64,000 bases of DNA from Tetragenococcus halophilus subsp. flandriensis (lineage in GTDB: Bacteria; Bacillota; Bacilli; Lactobacillales; Enterococcaceae): positions 59,175 through 123,174 of the forward strand of contig NZ_BSUG01000020.1 in NCBI RefSeq assembly GCF_030161475.1, read 5' to 3'. Positions 17,185 to 27,580 of the stretch are shown in pieces. The notes under the pieces are model-generated. The model made no database searches. It had not been told where the DNA came from and saw only the letters and a list, made by a program, of their open reading frames with translations. The first letter of the stretch is position 1, and every line of letters begins with the position of its first letter. A program made the position numbers and the translations under genes.

Positions 17185-18846
17185 TTAAAACAAGCCGCTA
17201 GCATTTCCCTGTTCATCAACATCCATATCTAAAGCAGCGGGTCTTTTCGGAAGCCCCGGCATAGTCAACACGTTTCCTGTTAACGCGACCAAAAAACCAG
17301 CACCGATTTTAGGCTGAATTTCGCGTACAGTTATATCAAAGTCTTCCGGCACACCTAATAAACTAGCATCATCAGAAAGTGAGTATTGGGTTTTAGCGAT
17401 ACAGACCGGCAACTGGTCCCATCCCATCTCTTTGATATCTTCCAGTTGTTTTCTGGCATTTTTTTCAAAAAATACATTACGAGCGCCGTAAATATTTCGC
17501 GCGATTTTTTTGATTTTATCTTCTACAGAAAGTTGGTTTTGATAAAGAGGGGTGTATTTTGCTTTTTTATCCGCGATGGTGTCAACTACTGTATTGCCAA
17601 GTTCTTGTGCACCAAGGCCACCATTGGCCCATGTTGAACTTCTTACAGCTTGGACACCGATTTTTTGACATAATGATTGTAATAAAACAAGCTCATCATT
17701 TTGGTCACTAGTAAACTCATTAATTGCTACGACTACAGGTAAGCCAAAACTTTGCATATTTTGGATATGCTTTTTCAAATTAGCAAATCCTTTTTCCAAA
17801 GCTGGCAAGTTCTCTTTATTTAACTGATCAATAGTTACTCCCCCGTGCATTTTTAAAGCGCGGACAGTAGCTACCATTACTACTACATCAGGTGATTTTT
17901 CTAAATTAGGAACTTTAATATCCAAAAACTTTTCCGCACCTAAATCAGCGCCAAATCCAGCCTCTGTTACCACATAATCACCTAAACGTAAAGCGGTTTT
18001 AGTAGCAGCTACACTATTACATCCATGGGCAATATTAGCAAATGGTCCGCCATGAATAAAAGCAGGTGTTTGTTCAATCGTTTGTACTAAATTAGGTTTC
18101 ATCGCCTCTTTTAATAAAAGCGTCAAAGCACCTTCGACTTGCAAATCTTGTACAGTCACAGGCTCTTTTTGGTAAGTATAGCCAATCACAATGCTAGCTA
18201 GACGAGCTTTCAAATCTGATAAGTCATTAGCTAAACATAAAACACCCATGATTTCACTTGCTACTGTAATGTCAAAGCCTTCTTGACGAGGGACGCCTTG
18301 TGCTTTATTCCCTAAACCTACGATAGTATTTCGTAAAGCTCGATCATTTAAATCTAAAGATCTTTTCCAGATAATTTGTTGTGGGTCGATTCCTAACTCG
18401 TTTCCTTGATGAATATGATTATCGATAAAAGCCGAAAGCGCATTGTTAGCTGTAGTAATGGCATGGATATCTCCAGTAAAGTGCAAGTTAATATCTTCCA
18501 TGGGCAAAACTTGCGAATAACCGCCGCCTGTAGCGCCACCTTTTAAGCCCATAACAGGTCCCATTGAAGGCTCTCTTAATGCCAAAACAGCATTTTTATG
18601 TAATTGATTTAAGCCATCTGCTAAACCAATAGAAACCGTCGTCTTTCCTTCACCAGCTGGCGTCGGGTTAATAGAAGTCACTAAAATAAGTTTTCCTAAA
18701 GACGCTTTCTTATCTTCAGCTAAAGAGACTTTTGCTTTATATTTTCCGTATAATTCTATGGCGTCTTGTGAAATACCCAATTTTTTAGCAATTTCTGTAA
18801 TTGAAGTAATCTTACTTTCTTGTGCAATTTCGATGTCTGATGACAT
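17185..18846 (-). CDS. fhs: formate-tetrahydrofolate ligase
   Basis: A 553-residue enzyme making 10-formyl-THF from formate, ATP and THF. The P-loop [14 protein letters not shown] and the substrate motifs [20 protein letters not shown] and FTGDIHAIT are intact. The start at 18846 follows AAGAAGGGA; a longer GTG start at 18864 is inside that ribosome site. It supplies one-carbon units for purines and initiator tRNA. It lies 46 nt after ebsA on the same strand. Confidence 0.95.
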   Translation of the reverse strand: MSSDIEIAQESKITSITEIAKKLGISQDAIELYGKYKAKVSLAEDKKASLGKLILVTSINPTPAGEGKTTVSIGLADGLNQLHKNAVLALREPSMGPVMGLKGGATGGGYSQVLPMEDINLHFTGDIHAITTANNALSAFIDNHIHQGNELGIDPQQIIWKRSLDLNDRALRNTIVGLGNKAQGVPRQEGFDITVASEIMGVLCLANDLSDLKARLASIVIGYTYQKEPVTVQDLQVEGALTLLLKEAMKPNLVQTIEQTPAFIHGGPFANIAHGCNSVAATKTALRLGDYVVTEAGFGADLGAEKFLDIKVPNLEKSPDVVVMVATVRALKMHGGVTIDQLNKENLPALEKGFANLKKHIQNMQSFGLPVVVAINEFTSDQNDELVLLQSLCQKIGVQAVRSSTWANGGLGAQELGNTVVDTIADKKAKYTPLYQNQLSVEDKIKKIARNIYGARNVFFEKNARKQLEDIKEMGWDQLPVCIAKTQYSLSDDASLLGVPEDFDITVREIQPKIGAGFLVALTGNVLTMPGLPKRPAALDMDVDEQGNASGLF

Positions 18847-18892
18847 GAATATCCCTTCTTTCACTCGCTAATTTGTGGATATATTTAATTTT

Positions 18893-19288
18893 TTATTCAG
18901 AATACACAGCTACCTTTTCTGGCAAGGATTGCCAAAATAATCCTACTCTTTTTTTGCTTAATCTTAATTCCAATTTGTGATTTTTTAGATTGATTGTTAC
19001 AAAATTAGCAGTAATTTCAACAGACTCAATCTCATCGAATGTAAAGTAATCCGTTTTCCAAAATCGAGCATAATTTATCTGCAAGCCGTTTTTGTGAACG
19101 ATGATAGCACGCCGGTAACCAAGATACAAAAGAAGCAGAAACACAAACATAAAAATCATACTTTTCCAGTGTACTTCTGCGCGTTCTAAAATAAACGTCA
19201 GACTTAAAAATAAAAATATTAAGGTTACGGACCAATAAATAATAGCAAGAGAACGCTCCGGCTGCCAACGAATTTTGTATTTTTTCAA
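18893..19288 (-). CDS. ebsA: EbsA-family membrane protein
   Basis: A 131-residue protein with two adjacent N-terminal transmembrane helices (about residues 14-34 and 43-60) and a C-terminal PH-like beta domain. It matches my recollection of the EbsA family described in enterococci, where ebsA is adjacent to ebsB, and that neighbour is present here in divergent orientation. The molecular function is not established; the database label pore-forming is historical. Confidence 0.65.
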   Translation of the reverse strand: MKKYKIRWQPERSLAIIYWSVTLIFLFLSLTFILERAEVHWKSMIFMFVFLLLLYLGYRRAIIVHKNGLQINYARFWKTDYFTFDEIESVEITANFVTINLKNHKLELRLSKKRVGLFWQSLPEKVAVYSE

Positions 19289-19370
19289 GTGGCTCTCCTT
19301 TCATCTATCATTTAAGAATTCTCTATATTATAATCAAACTAGTCAAACAGTATCTAAAGGAGGTTTATAA

Positions 19371-19787
19371 GTGATAAAATCATATATCGATGCTTCAACC
19401 AAAGGAAACCCCGGTCCAAGTGGTGGCGGTATTGTCCTTTCAGGAGAAGATCTTTACGAACAAAATGCTTTTGCTCTTTCGCATTTAACAAATCATCAAG
19501 CAGAATTTGCCGTATTTAGCCACTTGCTTGATGACTTATATGAGCGAAATTTACATACACAAACAATTCTTGTCTATACCGATAGTAAAATTTTAGCGCA
19601 AACTGTGCAGAAAAACTATACAAAAAATCAAGATTTCAAAAAATACTTGCTTGAAATTCAAGAAAAATTAACAAACTTTCCTCTATTACTTATTAAATGG
19701 ATTCCTGAAAGCCAAAATAAAGGAGCAGATCATTTGGCCCGACAAGGTTTGCAAAAAGCAATCCAGTTAGAGAATAGGCGAAAGTAA
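19371..19787 (+). CDS. ebsB: RNase HI-family protein (EbsB-like)
   Basis: A 138-residue RNase H fold protein. The acidic catalytic set is visible: Asp7 in YIDASTKGNPGPSGGG, Glu in NHQAEFAV, Asp in YTDSK and a final Asp in GADHLARQ. It is therefore probably an active RNA-DNA hybrid nuclease. The start is GTG after AAAGGAGG. It is divergent from ebsA and its last 21 nt overlap the convergent cls gene. The older ebsB name came from cell-surface aggregation work and need not reflect biochemistry. Confidence 0.85.
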   Translation: MIKSYIDASTKGNPGPSGGGIVLSGEDLYEQNAFALSHLTNHQAEFAVFSHLLDDLYERNLHTQTILVYTDSKILAQTVQKNYTKNQDFKKYLLEIQEKLTNFPLLLIKWIPESQNKGADHLARQGLQKAIQLENRRK

Positions 19788-21233
19788 GCGCGAGAAATTT
19801 TGCTTAAATTTCATCCAGTAAGATTGTTGTTTGATCATTTCTTGTGTTAACAAAGTAGAATGTTGCATATCTTCTTCAAAGGTTGTCGCAAGCTTACTAT
19901 TTACCTTTTCATCATAAGCAAAAGCACTTACTTCAAAATTTAGTTCATAGCTTCTAATATCTTGGTTTGTTGTACCAAAAGAAGCAATTGTGTCATCAGC
20001 GATTAAAGTTTTCGCATGAATAAAGCCGCCTTCATAAATATAAATTTTAGCGCCTAGTTTTTGAAATAGATTAGCATAGTATTGTGTCGCACGATAAATA
20101 AATGGATGATCTGGCATGCAAGGAATCATAATCCGAACATCTACACCAGAACGAAGGGCAATCTGTAGTGCGCTGGTCATTGAATCATCTGGAATCAAGT
20201 AGGGTGTTTGAATCCAGACTCTTTCTTTAGCTGCTATAATCGACTTAATAAAGCCACCTTCAATAATTTTTTCTATTGATTCAGGACCATCGGCCACCAC
20301 ATGCATAGGAACATCAATATTATCATCTTGTGTGGGAAGCACAAAATAACGTTCTTCATATTCTAATAAATCTTTTTTATTTTTTATGGAGGCATTCCAA
20401 TCACGAATAAATATTTCTTGTAAAGAAAAAGATGCTGTACCTACAATTCTGGCATGTGTGTCACGCCAATAACCGAATTTTTCACTCGTTCCCACATATT
20501 GATCACCAACATTAAAGCCACCCGTCCAGCCAACTTCACCGTCAATGACGACAATTTTGCGATGCAAGTGATAGTTTAAACGTGTTTTGCGAATCAAGTT
20601 TCTGGAAGTAATAAAGGGAATGACTTTGCCACCAGCTTCTTGCAAGGGTTTAAAAAAACGGACATTGGTTCGCCCACCCCAAGGGTCAAAGACCAAACGA
20701 ACTTCTACACCTTCTCTAGCTTTTTTTACTAACAAGTCTAAAAAAGCATTGCCGATTTTATCGTTAAAAAAAGCATAGTATTCTACATGAACATTATCTT
20801 TTGCTTTTCTTATATCTTCAAATAAGTGAGAAAATTTTTGCTCACCATCAGTAAAAAATTCAACATGGTTTCCTCTTGTTAAAGGCGATTCATCCATTTC
20901 AGCAAAGTATCGCTTTAACAAATCCGCCTCATAAGGATAGCTTTTAGGAGGATAGTATTGATTGTTTTTTTCAATCATTTCATTGATTTCTCTGATTCTT
21001 TTTTGGTGTTGCTCACTAAATAAGTAAACAGTTTCCCTATCAATTCCTCTACCGCAAAAGGCATATAAAATAAAGCCCAAACCAGGGAGAAACACCAAAG
21101 TCATCATCCACGCAAGTATACTTGTAATTGATCGCGGTCGACGAAAAACAGTAACAAAGGCGACGACTGTATTAATAAGGATTAAACCCCAAATAATTTG
21201 ATATAAAATGGCCAAGTCTGTTCTTAAGTCCAT
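19767..21233 (-). CDS. cls: cardiolipin synthase
   Basis: A 488-residue phospholipase-D superfamily enzyme with two N-terminal membrane helices and two HKD motifs: HRKIVVIDGEVGWTGGFNVGD (trimmed here at the Asp) near residue 220 and HAKTLIADDTIASFGTTN near residue 400. It condenses two phosphatidylglycerols to cardiolipin. The length is typical. It lies 9 nt after the cation efflux gene and is convergent with ebsB. Cardiolipin content often rises in salt-adapted cocci, but no osmotic control element is visible. Confidence 0.94.
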   Translation of the reverse strand: MDLRTDLAILYQIIWGLILINTVVAFVTVFRRPRSITSILAWMMTLVFLPGLGFILYAFCGRGIDRETVYLFSEQHQKRIREINEMIEKNNQYYPPKSYPYEADLLKRYFAEMDESPLTRGNHVEFFTDGEQKFSHLFEDIRKAKDNVHVEYYAFFNDKIGNAFLDLLVKKAREGVEVRLVFDPWGGRTNVRFFKPLQEAGGKVIPFITSRNLIRKTRLNYHLHRKIVVIDGEVGWTGGFNVGDQYVGTSEKFGYWRDTHARIVGTASFSLQEIFIRDWNASIKNKKDLLEYEERYFVLPTQDDNIDVPMHVVADGPESIEKIIEGGFIKSIIAAKERVWIQTPYLIPDDSMTSALQIALRSGVDVRIMIPCMPDHPFIYRATQYYANLFQKLGAKIYIYEGGFIHAKTLIADDTIASFGTTNQDIRSYELNFEVSAFAYDEKVNSKLATTFEEDMQHSTLLTQEMIKQQSYWMKFKQNFSRLLSPIL

Positions 21234-21242
21234 TATTTCCCC

Positions 21243-22394
21243 CTATAGTAAATAATTATGGTCCAGCCTTACATCTAAATGATAATTCCCGATTCTTTTA
21301 ATCACTAATTGACGTATGTCTTCTAATAGCTTATGTTCATTTTCAGTAATGCCTTCTGGTATAACCAAGTCAAACTGTAAAACATTATCATTTTTTATAC
21401 GCAAATCATGCATCTTTAAACCTTGATGTAAGTCAGCTAAAATACGGTTCAATTCCTGATTAATTGCTAGGTATCGATCATCATGGATAGCCACCGGGTC
21501 AAGATGGCAAACAAGTTTTACATCAAGATTTTCTTTAAAATCTTTTTCAATCATATCGATTATTTGATGAGCAAAAGTTAAATCCCAAGAAGCATCAACT
21601 TCAATATGCACGGAAGCAAATTTACTTTGGGGGCCATAATTATGAATTAACAAATCATGATAACCTAAAATAGAAGGATAATTTGCAAGGCGAGCTTCCA
21701 TGATTTGTATTTCATAATCAGAAGGACGGCTACCTAATAATTCATCAATAAAATCTTTGATCATTTTAATACCAGTATAAATAATATAAAGCGCCAAAAC
21801 AAATCCAACAAAACCGTCAATATGCCAACCGCTGATATATTCAACTAAGGCAGATAATAATACTGTAATTGTTATAAATACATCGTTTAAACTATCTTTA
21901 CCTGAAGCTTGTAGGGTTTGTGAATCTATTTTTTGTGCGAGCCTTCCATACATTTTTCCTTGCCAAATTTTTATGATAATTGAAGCGAGTAAAACAATAA
22001 AAATCAAAGCAGAAAAAGTGATACTTTCAGGATCAAGAATTTTATTAAAAGAACTTTGTAAAAATTGCACGCCCACAAGCATGATGATAAAAGAAACAGC
22101 GAGGCCGCTGATATATTCGAAACGCTCATGGCCATAAGGATGTTCTTTATCTGCAGGTTTTGCTGCGACCTTAAAACCCACCAAAGTTAAAATTGAAGAA
22201 ATCATATCAGACAAACTGTTGATGGCATCTGCCATGATTGAAACAGAATTAGCAATAAAGCCGATAAAAAATTTCCCCAAAAATAAAATAATATTGGAAA
22301 TGAGTCCTATAATACCAGCGATTTGTCCAACTTTTGTACGCTGTTCTTCTTTATTTTTGTTTTTTATCATTTTTTCTACGAAATGCTCAAGCAT
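21243..22394 (-). CDS. cation diffusion facilitator transporter
   Basis: A 383-residue CDF protein with six transmembrane helices and a long C-terminal cytosolic domain. The metal-site motifs SIMADAINSLSDMISS and HPYGHERFEY are intact, as is the later HIDGFVG segment. It exports divalent metal ions such as Zn, Mn or Fe by proton antiport. The C-terminal domain (about 180 residues) is longer than in minimal CDFs of about 290 residues. The ATG follows AAGGAGTTCC. Substrate cannot be assigned from sequence. Confidence 0.88.
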   Translation of the reverse strand: MLEHFVEKMIKNKNKEEQRTKVGQIAGIIGLISNIILFLGKFFIGFIANSVSIMADAINSLSDMISSILTLVGFKVAAKPADKEHPYGHERFEYISGLAVSFIIMLVGVQFLQSSFNKILDPESITFSALIFIVLLASIIIKIWQGKMYGRLAQKIDSQTLQASGKDSLNDVFITITVLLSALVEYISGWHIDGFVGFVLALYIIYTGIKMIKDFIDELLGSRPSDYEIQIMEARLANYPSILGYHDLLIHNYGPQSKFASVHIEVDASWDLTFAHQIIDMIEKDFKENLDVKLVCHLDPVAIHDDRYLAINQELNRILADLHQGLKMHDLRIKNDNVLQFDLVIPEGITENEHKLLEDIRQLVIKRIGNYHLDVRLDHNYLL

Positions 22395-22494
22395 TATCAG
22401 GAACTCCTTATCATATCAAAAATCAATAAATAAAATAGCATACGATAGAATCACATTGTATCCTGAAATACTTAAAAATAACAAGCAAAAAAGA

Positions 22495-22534
22495 GGATAA
22501 AAGGTTGAAAAAATTAAAATTTCCTTTTCCAACC
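22495..22534 (-). terminator. terminator of alaS
   Basis: On the minus strand GGTTGGAAAAGGAAATT and AATTTTTTCAACC form an imperfect stem followed by TTTTATCC, ten bases after the alaS stop codon. Confidence 0.6.
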
Positions 22535-22544
22535 TACTTTATAA

Positions 22545-25184
22545 CTAATTTTTTAACCAGCGACCTGCTTCTTCCAAGGCCTGCGGGATACCTGCAGGAT
22601 TTTTTCCACCTGCTTGCGCCATATCTGGGCGACCACCGCCACCGCCTGAAATTTTCGGCGCAATCGCTTTGATCAGATCACCTGCTTTAATTCCTTTATC
22701 GATTGTCTCTTTAGAAACAGCAGTTAACAGATTCGCTTTTCCGTTACTTTCTGTCGCCAAAACAAGTACATCAGAAATATTTTGTTGCTTCCATTGATCT
22801 GCCAATTGTCTCAGTTGGTTCATATCTTTTACATTTACCTGAGCAGCTACATAAGAAAGATCATCTGCGTATTGGATATCCTTAAAAACATTGTCAGCTT
22901 GTTGATTGGCCATCTTGCTAGATAACTTTTCATTTTCCTTTTGCATTTGTTGAAGTTGTTCTTGCAACTGCTCTGTTTTAGCGAGTACTTCACTAGTACG
23001 AGGCACTTTTAGTATCTCGGCAACTTTATTTAATTCATTTTCTTGTTTGGTAAACTGTTGATAAGCTTCTTTGCTAGTTACAGCCTCAATTCTTCGGGTG
23101 CCAGCGCCAATACCAGATTCAGACACAATCTTAAAAATACCAATATCTTCAGTATTTTTCACATGGTTCCCACCGCAAAGTTCAATCGACCAGTCTGCTA
23201 TATTGACAACTCGAACTTCATGACCATATTTTTCACCGAACAGCGCCATAGCGCCCATATCTTTGGCCGTATTAATATCTGTTTCAATCGTTCTTACTGG
23301 CAGAGCTTGCCAAATTTTTTCATTGACGATCTTTTCCATTTCTTGCAGTTCTTCTGTCGTAATTTGACCAAAATGCGTAAAGTCAAATCGTAAATGATCT
23401 GGAGCAACTAATGAACCTGCTTGATTCGATTGACTTCCTAGAACCTCTTTTAAAGCTTTATGCAGTAAGTGAGTAGCGGTATGGTTCTTAATAATTCGAT
23501 TATGACGGTCTTTGTCAACCTTCAGAGTATATTCTTGACCTTTTTGCAGCTCTTTTTTTACTTCGATCTGATGTAAATATTGTCCTTTAGGCGCTTTTTG
23601 CACGTCTTTTACAGTAGCGCAAATTTCTCCAGTTTGATTAATAATAACGCCTGTATCAGCAATCTGTCCACCCATTTCAGCATAAAATGGGGTTTGAGAA
23701 AAAATTACTTCTGCTTGACCCTGGTTTACATCATCAACAAAGCTATCGTTTTGCAGCAAAAGTGCGAGTGTACTTTTTGTTTCTAAAGTAGAATAACCAA
23801 CGTATTCACTGTCAACATCGATTTGTGTTAGCAAACTAGACTGCAATTTCATTGATTGTTCTTTGCTCCGAGCGTTACGCGCACGCTGTCTTTGTGCCTC
23901 CATTTCGCGTTCAAAACCAGCATGATCCACTTCAAATCCTGATTCTTCAGCGATTTCTTCAGTTAACTCCACCGGAAATCCATAAGTATCATATAGTTTG
24001 AAAATATCTGAACCATTGATCATTTTTGTCTGTTCATTTTTTTCTTTGGCAAGAAGCTGATCTAAAATTGCCATGCCTTCATTGATTGTTTCGTAAAAAC
24101 GTTCTTCTTCGCTTTTAATGACCTTTTCGACAAAGGCTTGTTGTTGCAACACTTCCGGATAATAACTATTCATGATTTTTCCTACAGTGGCAACGAGTCG
24201 ATATAGAAATGCTTGGTTGATTTGTAATTTTTGACCATGCATATCAGCCCGTCGCAACAAGCGACGTAAGACATAGCCCCTGCCCTCATTAGAAGGAAGA
24301 GCCCCATCAGCAATCGCAAATGCTAAAGCGCGAATATGATCAGCAACAACTCTAAAAGAGATATCTGTTTCTTGATTTTGGCCATACTTCACCTGACTGC
24401 TGATTTGTTCAATTTCTTCAATAATCGGCATAAATAAATCTGTTTCATAATTTGTCGGCGTATCTTGTATAACTGAAACAATTCGTTCCAAACCCATCCC
24501 TGTATCAATATTTTTGCTAGGAAGGGGTTCATAAGTATTGTCGGGTTTATGATTAAATTCGGAAAAAACTAGGTTCCAAATTTCTAAATAGCGCTCATTT
24601 TCTCCCCCAGCATAGTTTTCAGGATCATCTTCGGCTAAATTATTAAATTTTTGTCCTCGATCATAAAAAATTTCCGTATCCGGGCCACTTGGACCTGCGC
24701 CAATGTCCCAAAAGTTATCTTCAATTTCTACGATATGATCGCTAGAAAGGCCAATTTCTTCTTGCCATATCCGTTTGGCTTCTTCATCTTTAGGATAGAC
24801 TGTCACATATAGACGCTTAGGGTCAAAACCAATCCAATCCGAGGAAGTTAAAAACTCCCAAGCAAAATGGATTGCTTCTTCTTTAAAATAATCCCCTATA
24901 GAAAAATTCCCCAACATTTCAAACATGGTTTGATGACGCGCAGTTCTTCCCACGTTTTCAATGTCGTTTGTACGAATCGATTTTTGCGCATTGGCAATTC
25001 GTGGATTATCGGGAACGACTGAACCATCAAAATATTTTTTTACAGTAGCCACTCCTGAATTAATCCATAATAAGGTCGGATCATCTATGGGTACTAAGGA
25101 AGCGCTAGGTTCAATCGAATGTCCCTTGGATTTAAAAAAATCTAAAAACATTTGACGAACTTCAGAACTTGATAAATCTTTCAT
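22545..25184 (-). CDS. alaS: alanyl-tRNA synthetase
   Basis: An 879-residue class II synthetase of usual length. Motifs include the N-terminal aminoacylation core (FLDFFKSKGHSIEPSASLVP), the class II motif 3 region SNEGRGYVLRRLLRRA, the editing-domain zinc motifs NHTATHLLHKAL and CGGNHV, and the C-terminal DHHA1 glycine stretch KISGGGGGRPDMAQAGGK. It charges tRNA-Ala and edits mischarged Ser/Gly. Expression is controlled by the T-box leader immediately upstream. Confidence 0.97.
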   Translation of the reverse strand: MKDLSSSEVRQMFLDFFKSKGHSIEPSASLVPIDDPTLLWINSGVATVKKYFDGSVVPDNPRIANAQKSIRTNDIENVGRTARHQTMFEMLGNFSIGDYFKEEAIHFAWEFLTSSDWIGFDPKRLYVTVYPKDEEAKRIWQEEIGLSSDHIVEIEDNFWDIGAGPSGPDTEIFYDRGQKFNNLAEDDPENYAGGENERYLEIWNLVFSEFNHKPDNTYEPLPSKNIDTGMGLERIVSVIQDTPTNYETDLFMPIIEEIEQISSQVKYGQNQETDISFRVVADHIRALAFAIADGALPSNEGRGYVLRRLLRRADMHGQKLQINQAFLYRLVATVGKIMNSYYPEVLQQQAFVEKVIKSEEERFYETINEGMAILDQLLAKEKNEQTKMINGSDIFKLYDTYGFPVELTEEIAEESGFEVDHAGFEREMEAQRQRARNARSKEQSMKLQSSLLTQIDVDSEYVGYSTLETKSTLALLLQNDSFVDDVNQGQAEVIFSQTPFYAEMGGQIADTGVIINQTGEICATVKDVQKAPKGQYLHQIEVKKELQKGQEYTLKVDKDRHNRIIKNHTATHLLHKALKEVLGSQSNQAGSLVAPDHLRFDFTHFGQITTEELQEMEKIVNEKIWQALPVRTIETDINTAKDMGAMALFGEKYGHEVRVVNIADWSIELCGGNHVKNTEDIGIFKIVSESGIGAGTRRIEAVTSKEAYQQFTKQENELNKVAEILKVPRTSEVLAKTEQLQEQLQQMQKENEKLSSKMANQQADNVFKDIQYADDLSYVAAQVNVKDMNQLRQLADQWKQQNISDVLVLATESNGKANLLTAVSKETIDKGIKAGDLIKAIAPKISGGGGGRPDMAQAGGKNPAGIPQALEEAGRWLKN

Positions 25185-25237
25185 AATTATTCTCCTTATA
25201 ATAATAATAATATAATTTTCTGTTTTCCCTCAATAAA

Positions 25238-25457
25238 ATTAAAAAGACACCTTTGCAAAGCAAGGACGTCTACACGCGGTACCACCTTACTTGCAATGAT
25301 GTCGATCATTACCTCTTAAGCTTCGATAACGCCGAAGTCGCGTTGATATTACTATCAAATATACTAAAAGGGAGCAGTCAAAAAACATCTTGTTTTTCTC
25401 TCAGCATTAAAAAACTTTCTGTAAAAGGGCTGTATATTTGACCATGTCCTTTATTCC
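25238..25457 (-). promoter_or_regulatory. T-box riboswitch, alanine specifier
   Basis: The leader contains the invariant T-box AAGGTGGTACCGCG (25275-25288 minus strand) and a Stem I closed by TCAAATATAC/GTATATTTGA. The candidate specifier codon GCT (Ala) is at 25373-25375, within CTGCTCCC. A terminator hairpin at about 25245-25270 follows with a T run. Uncharged tRNA-Ala would stabilise the antiterminator and permit alaS transcription. Confidence 0.95.
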
Positions 25458-25463
25458 TTCCAA

Positions 25464-25492
25464 AGTATAGGCAAATTTTCAGAAAATGTCAA
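25464..25492 (-). promoter_or_regulatory. promoter of the alaS T-box leader
   Basis: Minus-strand TTGACA (25487-25492) is a perfect -35. TATACT (25464-25469) follows after a 17-bp spacer, and transcription would start just before Stem I. Confidence 0.85.
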
Positions 25493-25519
25493 TTCATTTC
25501 AACACCTTCCTATAAAATA

Positions 25520-26572
25520 TTACGTATTTTGAATAATGATCGCTTTACGAAAACGAAAATCGTATGGATCCATTAACTCTTCACTAGCTAAATTTTTACG
25601 GGAACGATAATAAGAAGATAGTGGCAAATGATCAAATAAAGGATGACCTATTTTTTCACTTTTTTCCGATTTTAAATACATAGAATTTGTTAGTTCCCAA
25701 TAAGACAGGTCACTGGCAAAATATAAACCGAACATATTCGCTTGCCGTATTTTTTGGCTGGTTTGTTTCCCATAATAACTATTATCTTCTTCCAGCTCAC
25801 TTCCCCAACGAAATAGCTTACGCGTAGCACCTGAAATAGCATACTCCCACTGATCTTCTGTCAGTAAGTCAAACAACTGCTCATCCATCTTCTTTTGTAA
25901 CTGATTTAGATGACAAGTTTCATGTCTATAAACAGTATATTTTTCACTTTTTTCTGAAAGCAGAGCGTAAAATTTGCCCTTTTCAAAAATCTCTTGGGGA
26001 GACACAAACTGTAGACTTTCTTCAAATGTTTGCGGCTGGTTAAAATAACTAAGCAGTGATTGTTTGATTGGTAAAAAATCTTCTTGACGCCCGTGAAATT
26101 CACCTGTAATAATGTCCAGATCGCCAATATAAGTACTTCCTACAGGTTGTGCCCTTTTTTGAATCAGCATAGGCGCAATATTTCTTTTGCGTAAAGGAGA
26201 AGTTGATTCATTCACAAATATCTCCCAATCTTCAGCAGTCTTTAAGCCATAATTACTTTTGATTTTACGATAAGAATCATTTTCCTTTGCGGGCATTTGA
26301 TCCCACAAATTGCGTGCTATACCCTGCGTGCCCGATCCCCAGCCTAATATCGCCGTTTGGTTGCCTGGTATTAAAACAAAACGTTCTCCGTCAATTGAAC
26401 ATTCGAAACTACCACATTTCACACCATCTAGTTCAAATTGCTGGTAAGCTACATCAGAAACTTTTTTCAAGGGACTGACAAAATACTTCAGCACTTGATT
26501 CATCACCTGCGTTTTTAATTCAAGTGATAAGTTTTTCCACTGGGTTGATTCTAAAGCCTCAAAAATATTCAC
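25520..26572 (-). CDS. formylglycine-generating-enzyme-like (FGE/SUMF1 domain) protein
   Basis: About 350 residues. The C-terminal part resembles the FGE/sulfatase-modifying fold: LLTEDQWEYAISGATRKLFRWG is followed by ANMFGLYF and a C-terminal DFRFRKAII. The N-terminal half is not recognised. No clear catalytic Cys pair is visible, so a non-enzymatic or different role is likely. I prefer GTG at 26572, preceded by AGGGGAG at 8 nt; the in-frame ATG at 26590 has no ribosome site. The gene is divergent from the glycosylase-acetyltransferase gene. Confidence 0.6.
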   Translation of the reverse strand: MNIFEALESTQWKNLSLELKTQVMNQVLKYFVSPLKKVSDVAYQQFELDGVKCGSFECSIDGERFVLIPGNQTAILGWGSGTQGIARNLWDQMPAKENDSYRKIKSNYGLKTAEDWEIFVNESTSPLRKRNIAPMLIQKRAQPVGSTYIGDLDIITGEFHGRQEDFLPIKQSLLSYFNQPQTFEESLQFVSPQEIFEKGKFYALLSEKSEKYTVYRHETCHLNQLQKKMDEQLFDLLTEDQWEYAISGATRKLFRWGSELEEDNSYYGKQTSQKIRQANMFGLYFASDLSYWELTNSMYLKSEKSEKIGHPLFDHLPLSSYYRSRKNLASEELMDPYDFRFRKAIIIQNT

Positions 26573-26605
26573 ACTCACTGCTCCCCTCATTTTCTATGTT
26601 TTGTA

Positions 26606-26634
26606 TTGGTAACTTTGGTAAAATAAAGTATAAC
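26606..26634 (+). promoter_or_regulatory. promoter of the glycosylase-acetyltransferase gene
   Basis: TTGGTA (26606-26611) and TATAAC (26629-26634) with a 17-bp spacer lie 40 bp upstream of the start codon. Confidence 0.55.
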
Positions 26635-26674
26635 ATTTTGCGATTTAAAAATTATAGTTAGGAGTTAGATAACG

Positions 26675-27580
26675 ATGCAGACAGGACTAGCACCCGTTTT
26701 TAATAAAAATACCGAAATTTTGATCCTAGGTAGTGCGCCTAGTATTCAGTCCTTAGAAAAACAACAATATTACGGTAACCAAGCCAATCGCTTTTGGCAA
26801 ATTATTTTTACAGTTTTACAAGTCTCTGATCCTAAAACTTACAGTAAGCGACTAGAAATACTATTAGACCATCATATTGGTCTTTGGGACGTTTACCAAA
26901 GTTTTGAGCGTAAAGGCAGTATGGACCATCATTTCAGTGATTATAAATTGAATGATTTTAACCAACTACTTGAAGTTGCCCCTATTAAAACAGTTATTGC
27001 TAATGGTAAAACCGCTTATCAAGCAATTATAGACCAGCACCTTTTTCTTGAGCAAAATATCTATTGCTGTCTATCGACAAGTGGTGCCAACAACAGTCGT
27101 GCTGCTAAGCGGCAAAAAGAATGGCAGCAAGCTTTAAATAATAGCTATACAACATTTTTTGGCAATGATCCCTGGATCAAAGCGGCTGCCTTTTATCTTC
27201 GTTACCAAGTCTTTGTATTGGAACAACAAATTAAACCTTACTTAGAATTTGACGAACAAACAAATGCATACAAGAACTACTTTGTCACTTTCAAACACAA
27301 AGAAGCTCTTGCTAGCATACGTTACGAAGCTATGGATAATAAGACAATTTCTCCTGATCGTTTTTGTGTAGCTAAAAAAGCTAGAGGACAAGGAATTGGT
27401 AGCAATTTATTAAAAACTTTTGAGACAAAAGCGATCAGCCAAGGCTATCAATTCAGTCAGCTAACAGCAGAAAAACAAGCTGTTGGCTTTTATCAAAAAA
27501 ATGGCTACCAAATCATATCTCAAGAATTTCTAGAAGATGGGCTTCCTTGTGTGAAAATGCAAAAGACGCTAACGATTTGA
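26675..27580 (+). CDS. DNA glycosylase (UDG superfamily, HDG type) fused to GNAT acetyltransferase
   Basis: The 301-residue protein has two domains. Residues 1-155 match the uracil/hypoxanthine-DNA glycosylase superfamily family 6: ILILGSAPSIQSLEKQQYYG followed by NQANRFW, and a C-terminal STSGAN loop. It would excise deaminated bases. Residues about 160-301 are a GNAT domain with the acetyl-CoA motif VAKKARGQGIGSNLLKTFE and a final GFYQKNGY. The two are in one continuous frame without an internal start. The ribosome site is TTAGGAG. The last 12 nt overlap the convergent helicase gene. The glycosylase assignment is good; the acetyl acceptor is unknown. Confidence 0.8.
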   Translation: MQTGLAPVFNKNTEILILGSAPSIQSLEKQQYYGNQANRFWQIIFTVLQVSDPKTYSKRLEILLDHHIGLWDVYQSFERKGSMDHHFSDYKLNDFNQLLEVAPIKTVIANGKTAYQAIIDQHLFLEQNIYCCLSTSGANNSRAAKRQKEWQQALNNSYTTFFGNDPWIKAAAFYLRYQVFVLEQQIKPYLEFDEQTNAYKNYFVTFKHKEALASIRYEAMDNKTISPDRFCVAKKARGQGIGSNLLKTFETKAISQGYQFSQLTAEKQAVGFYQKNGYQIISQEFLEDGLPCVKMQKTLTI

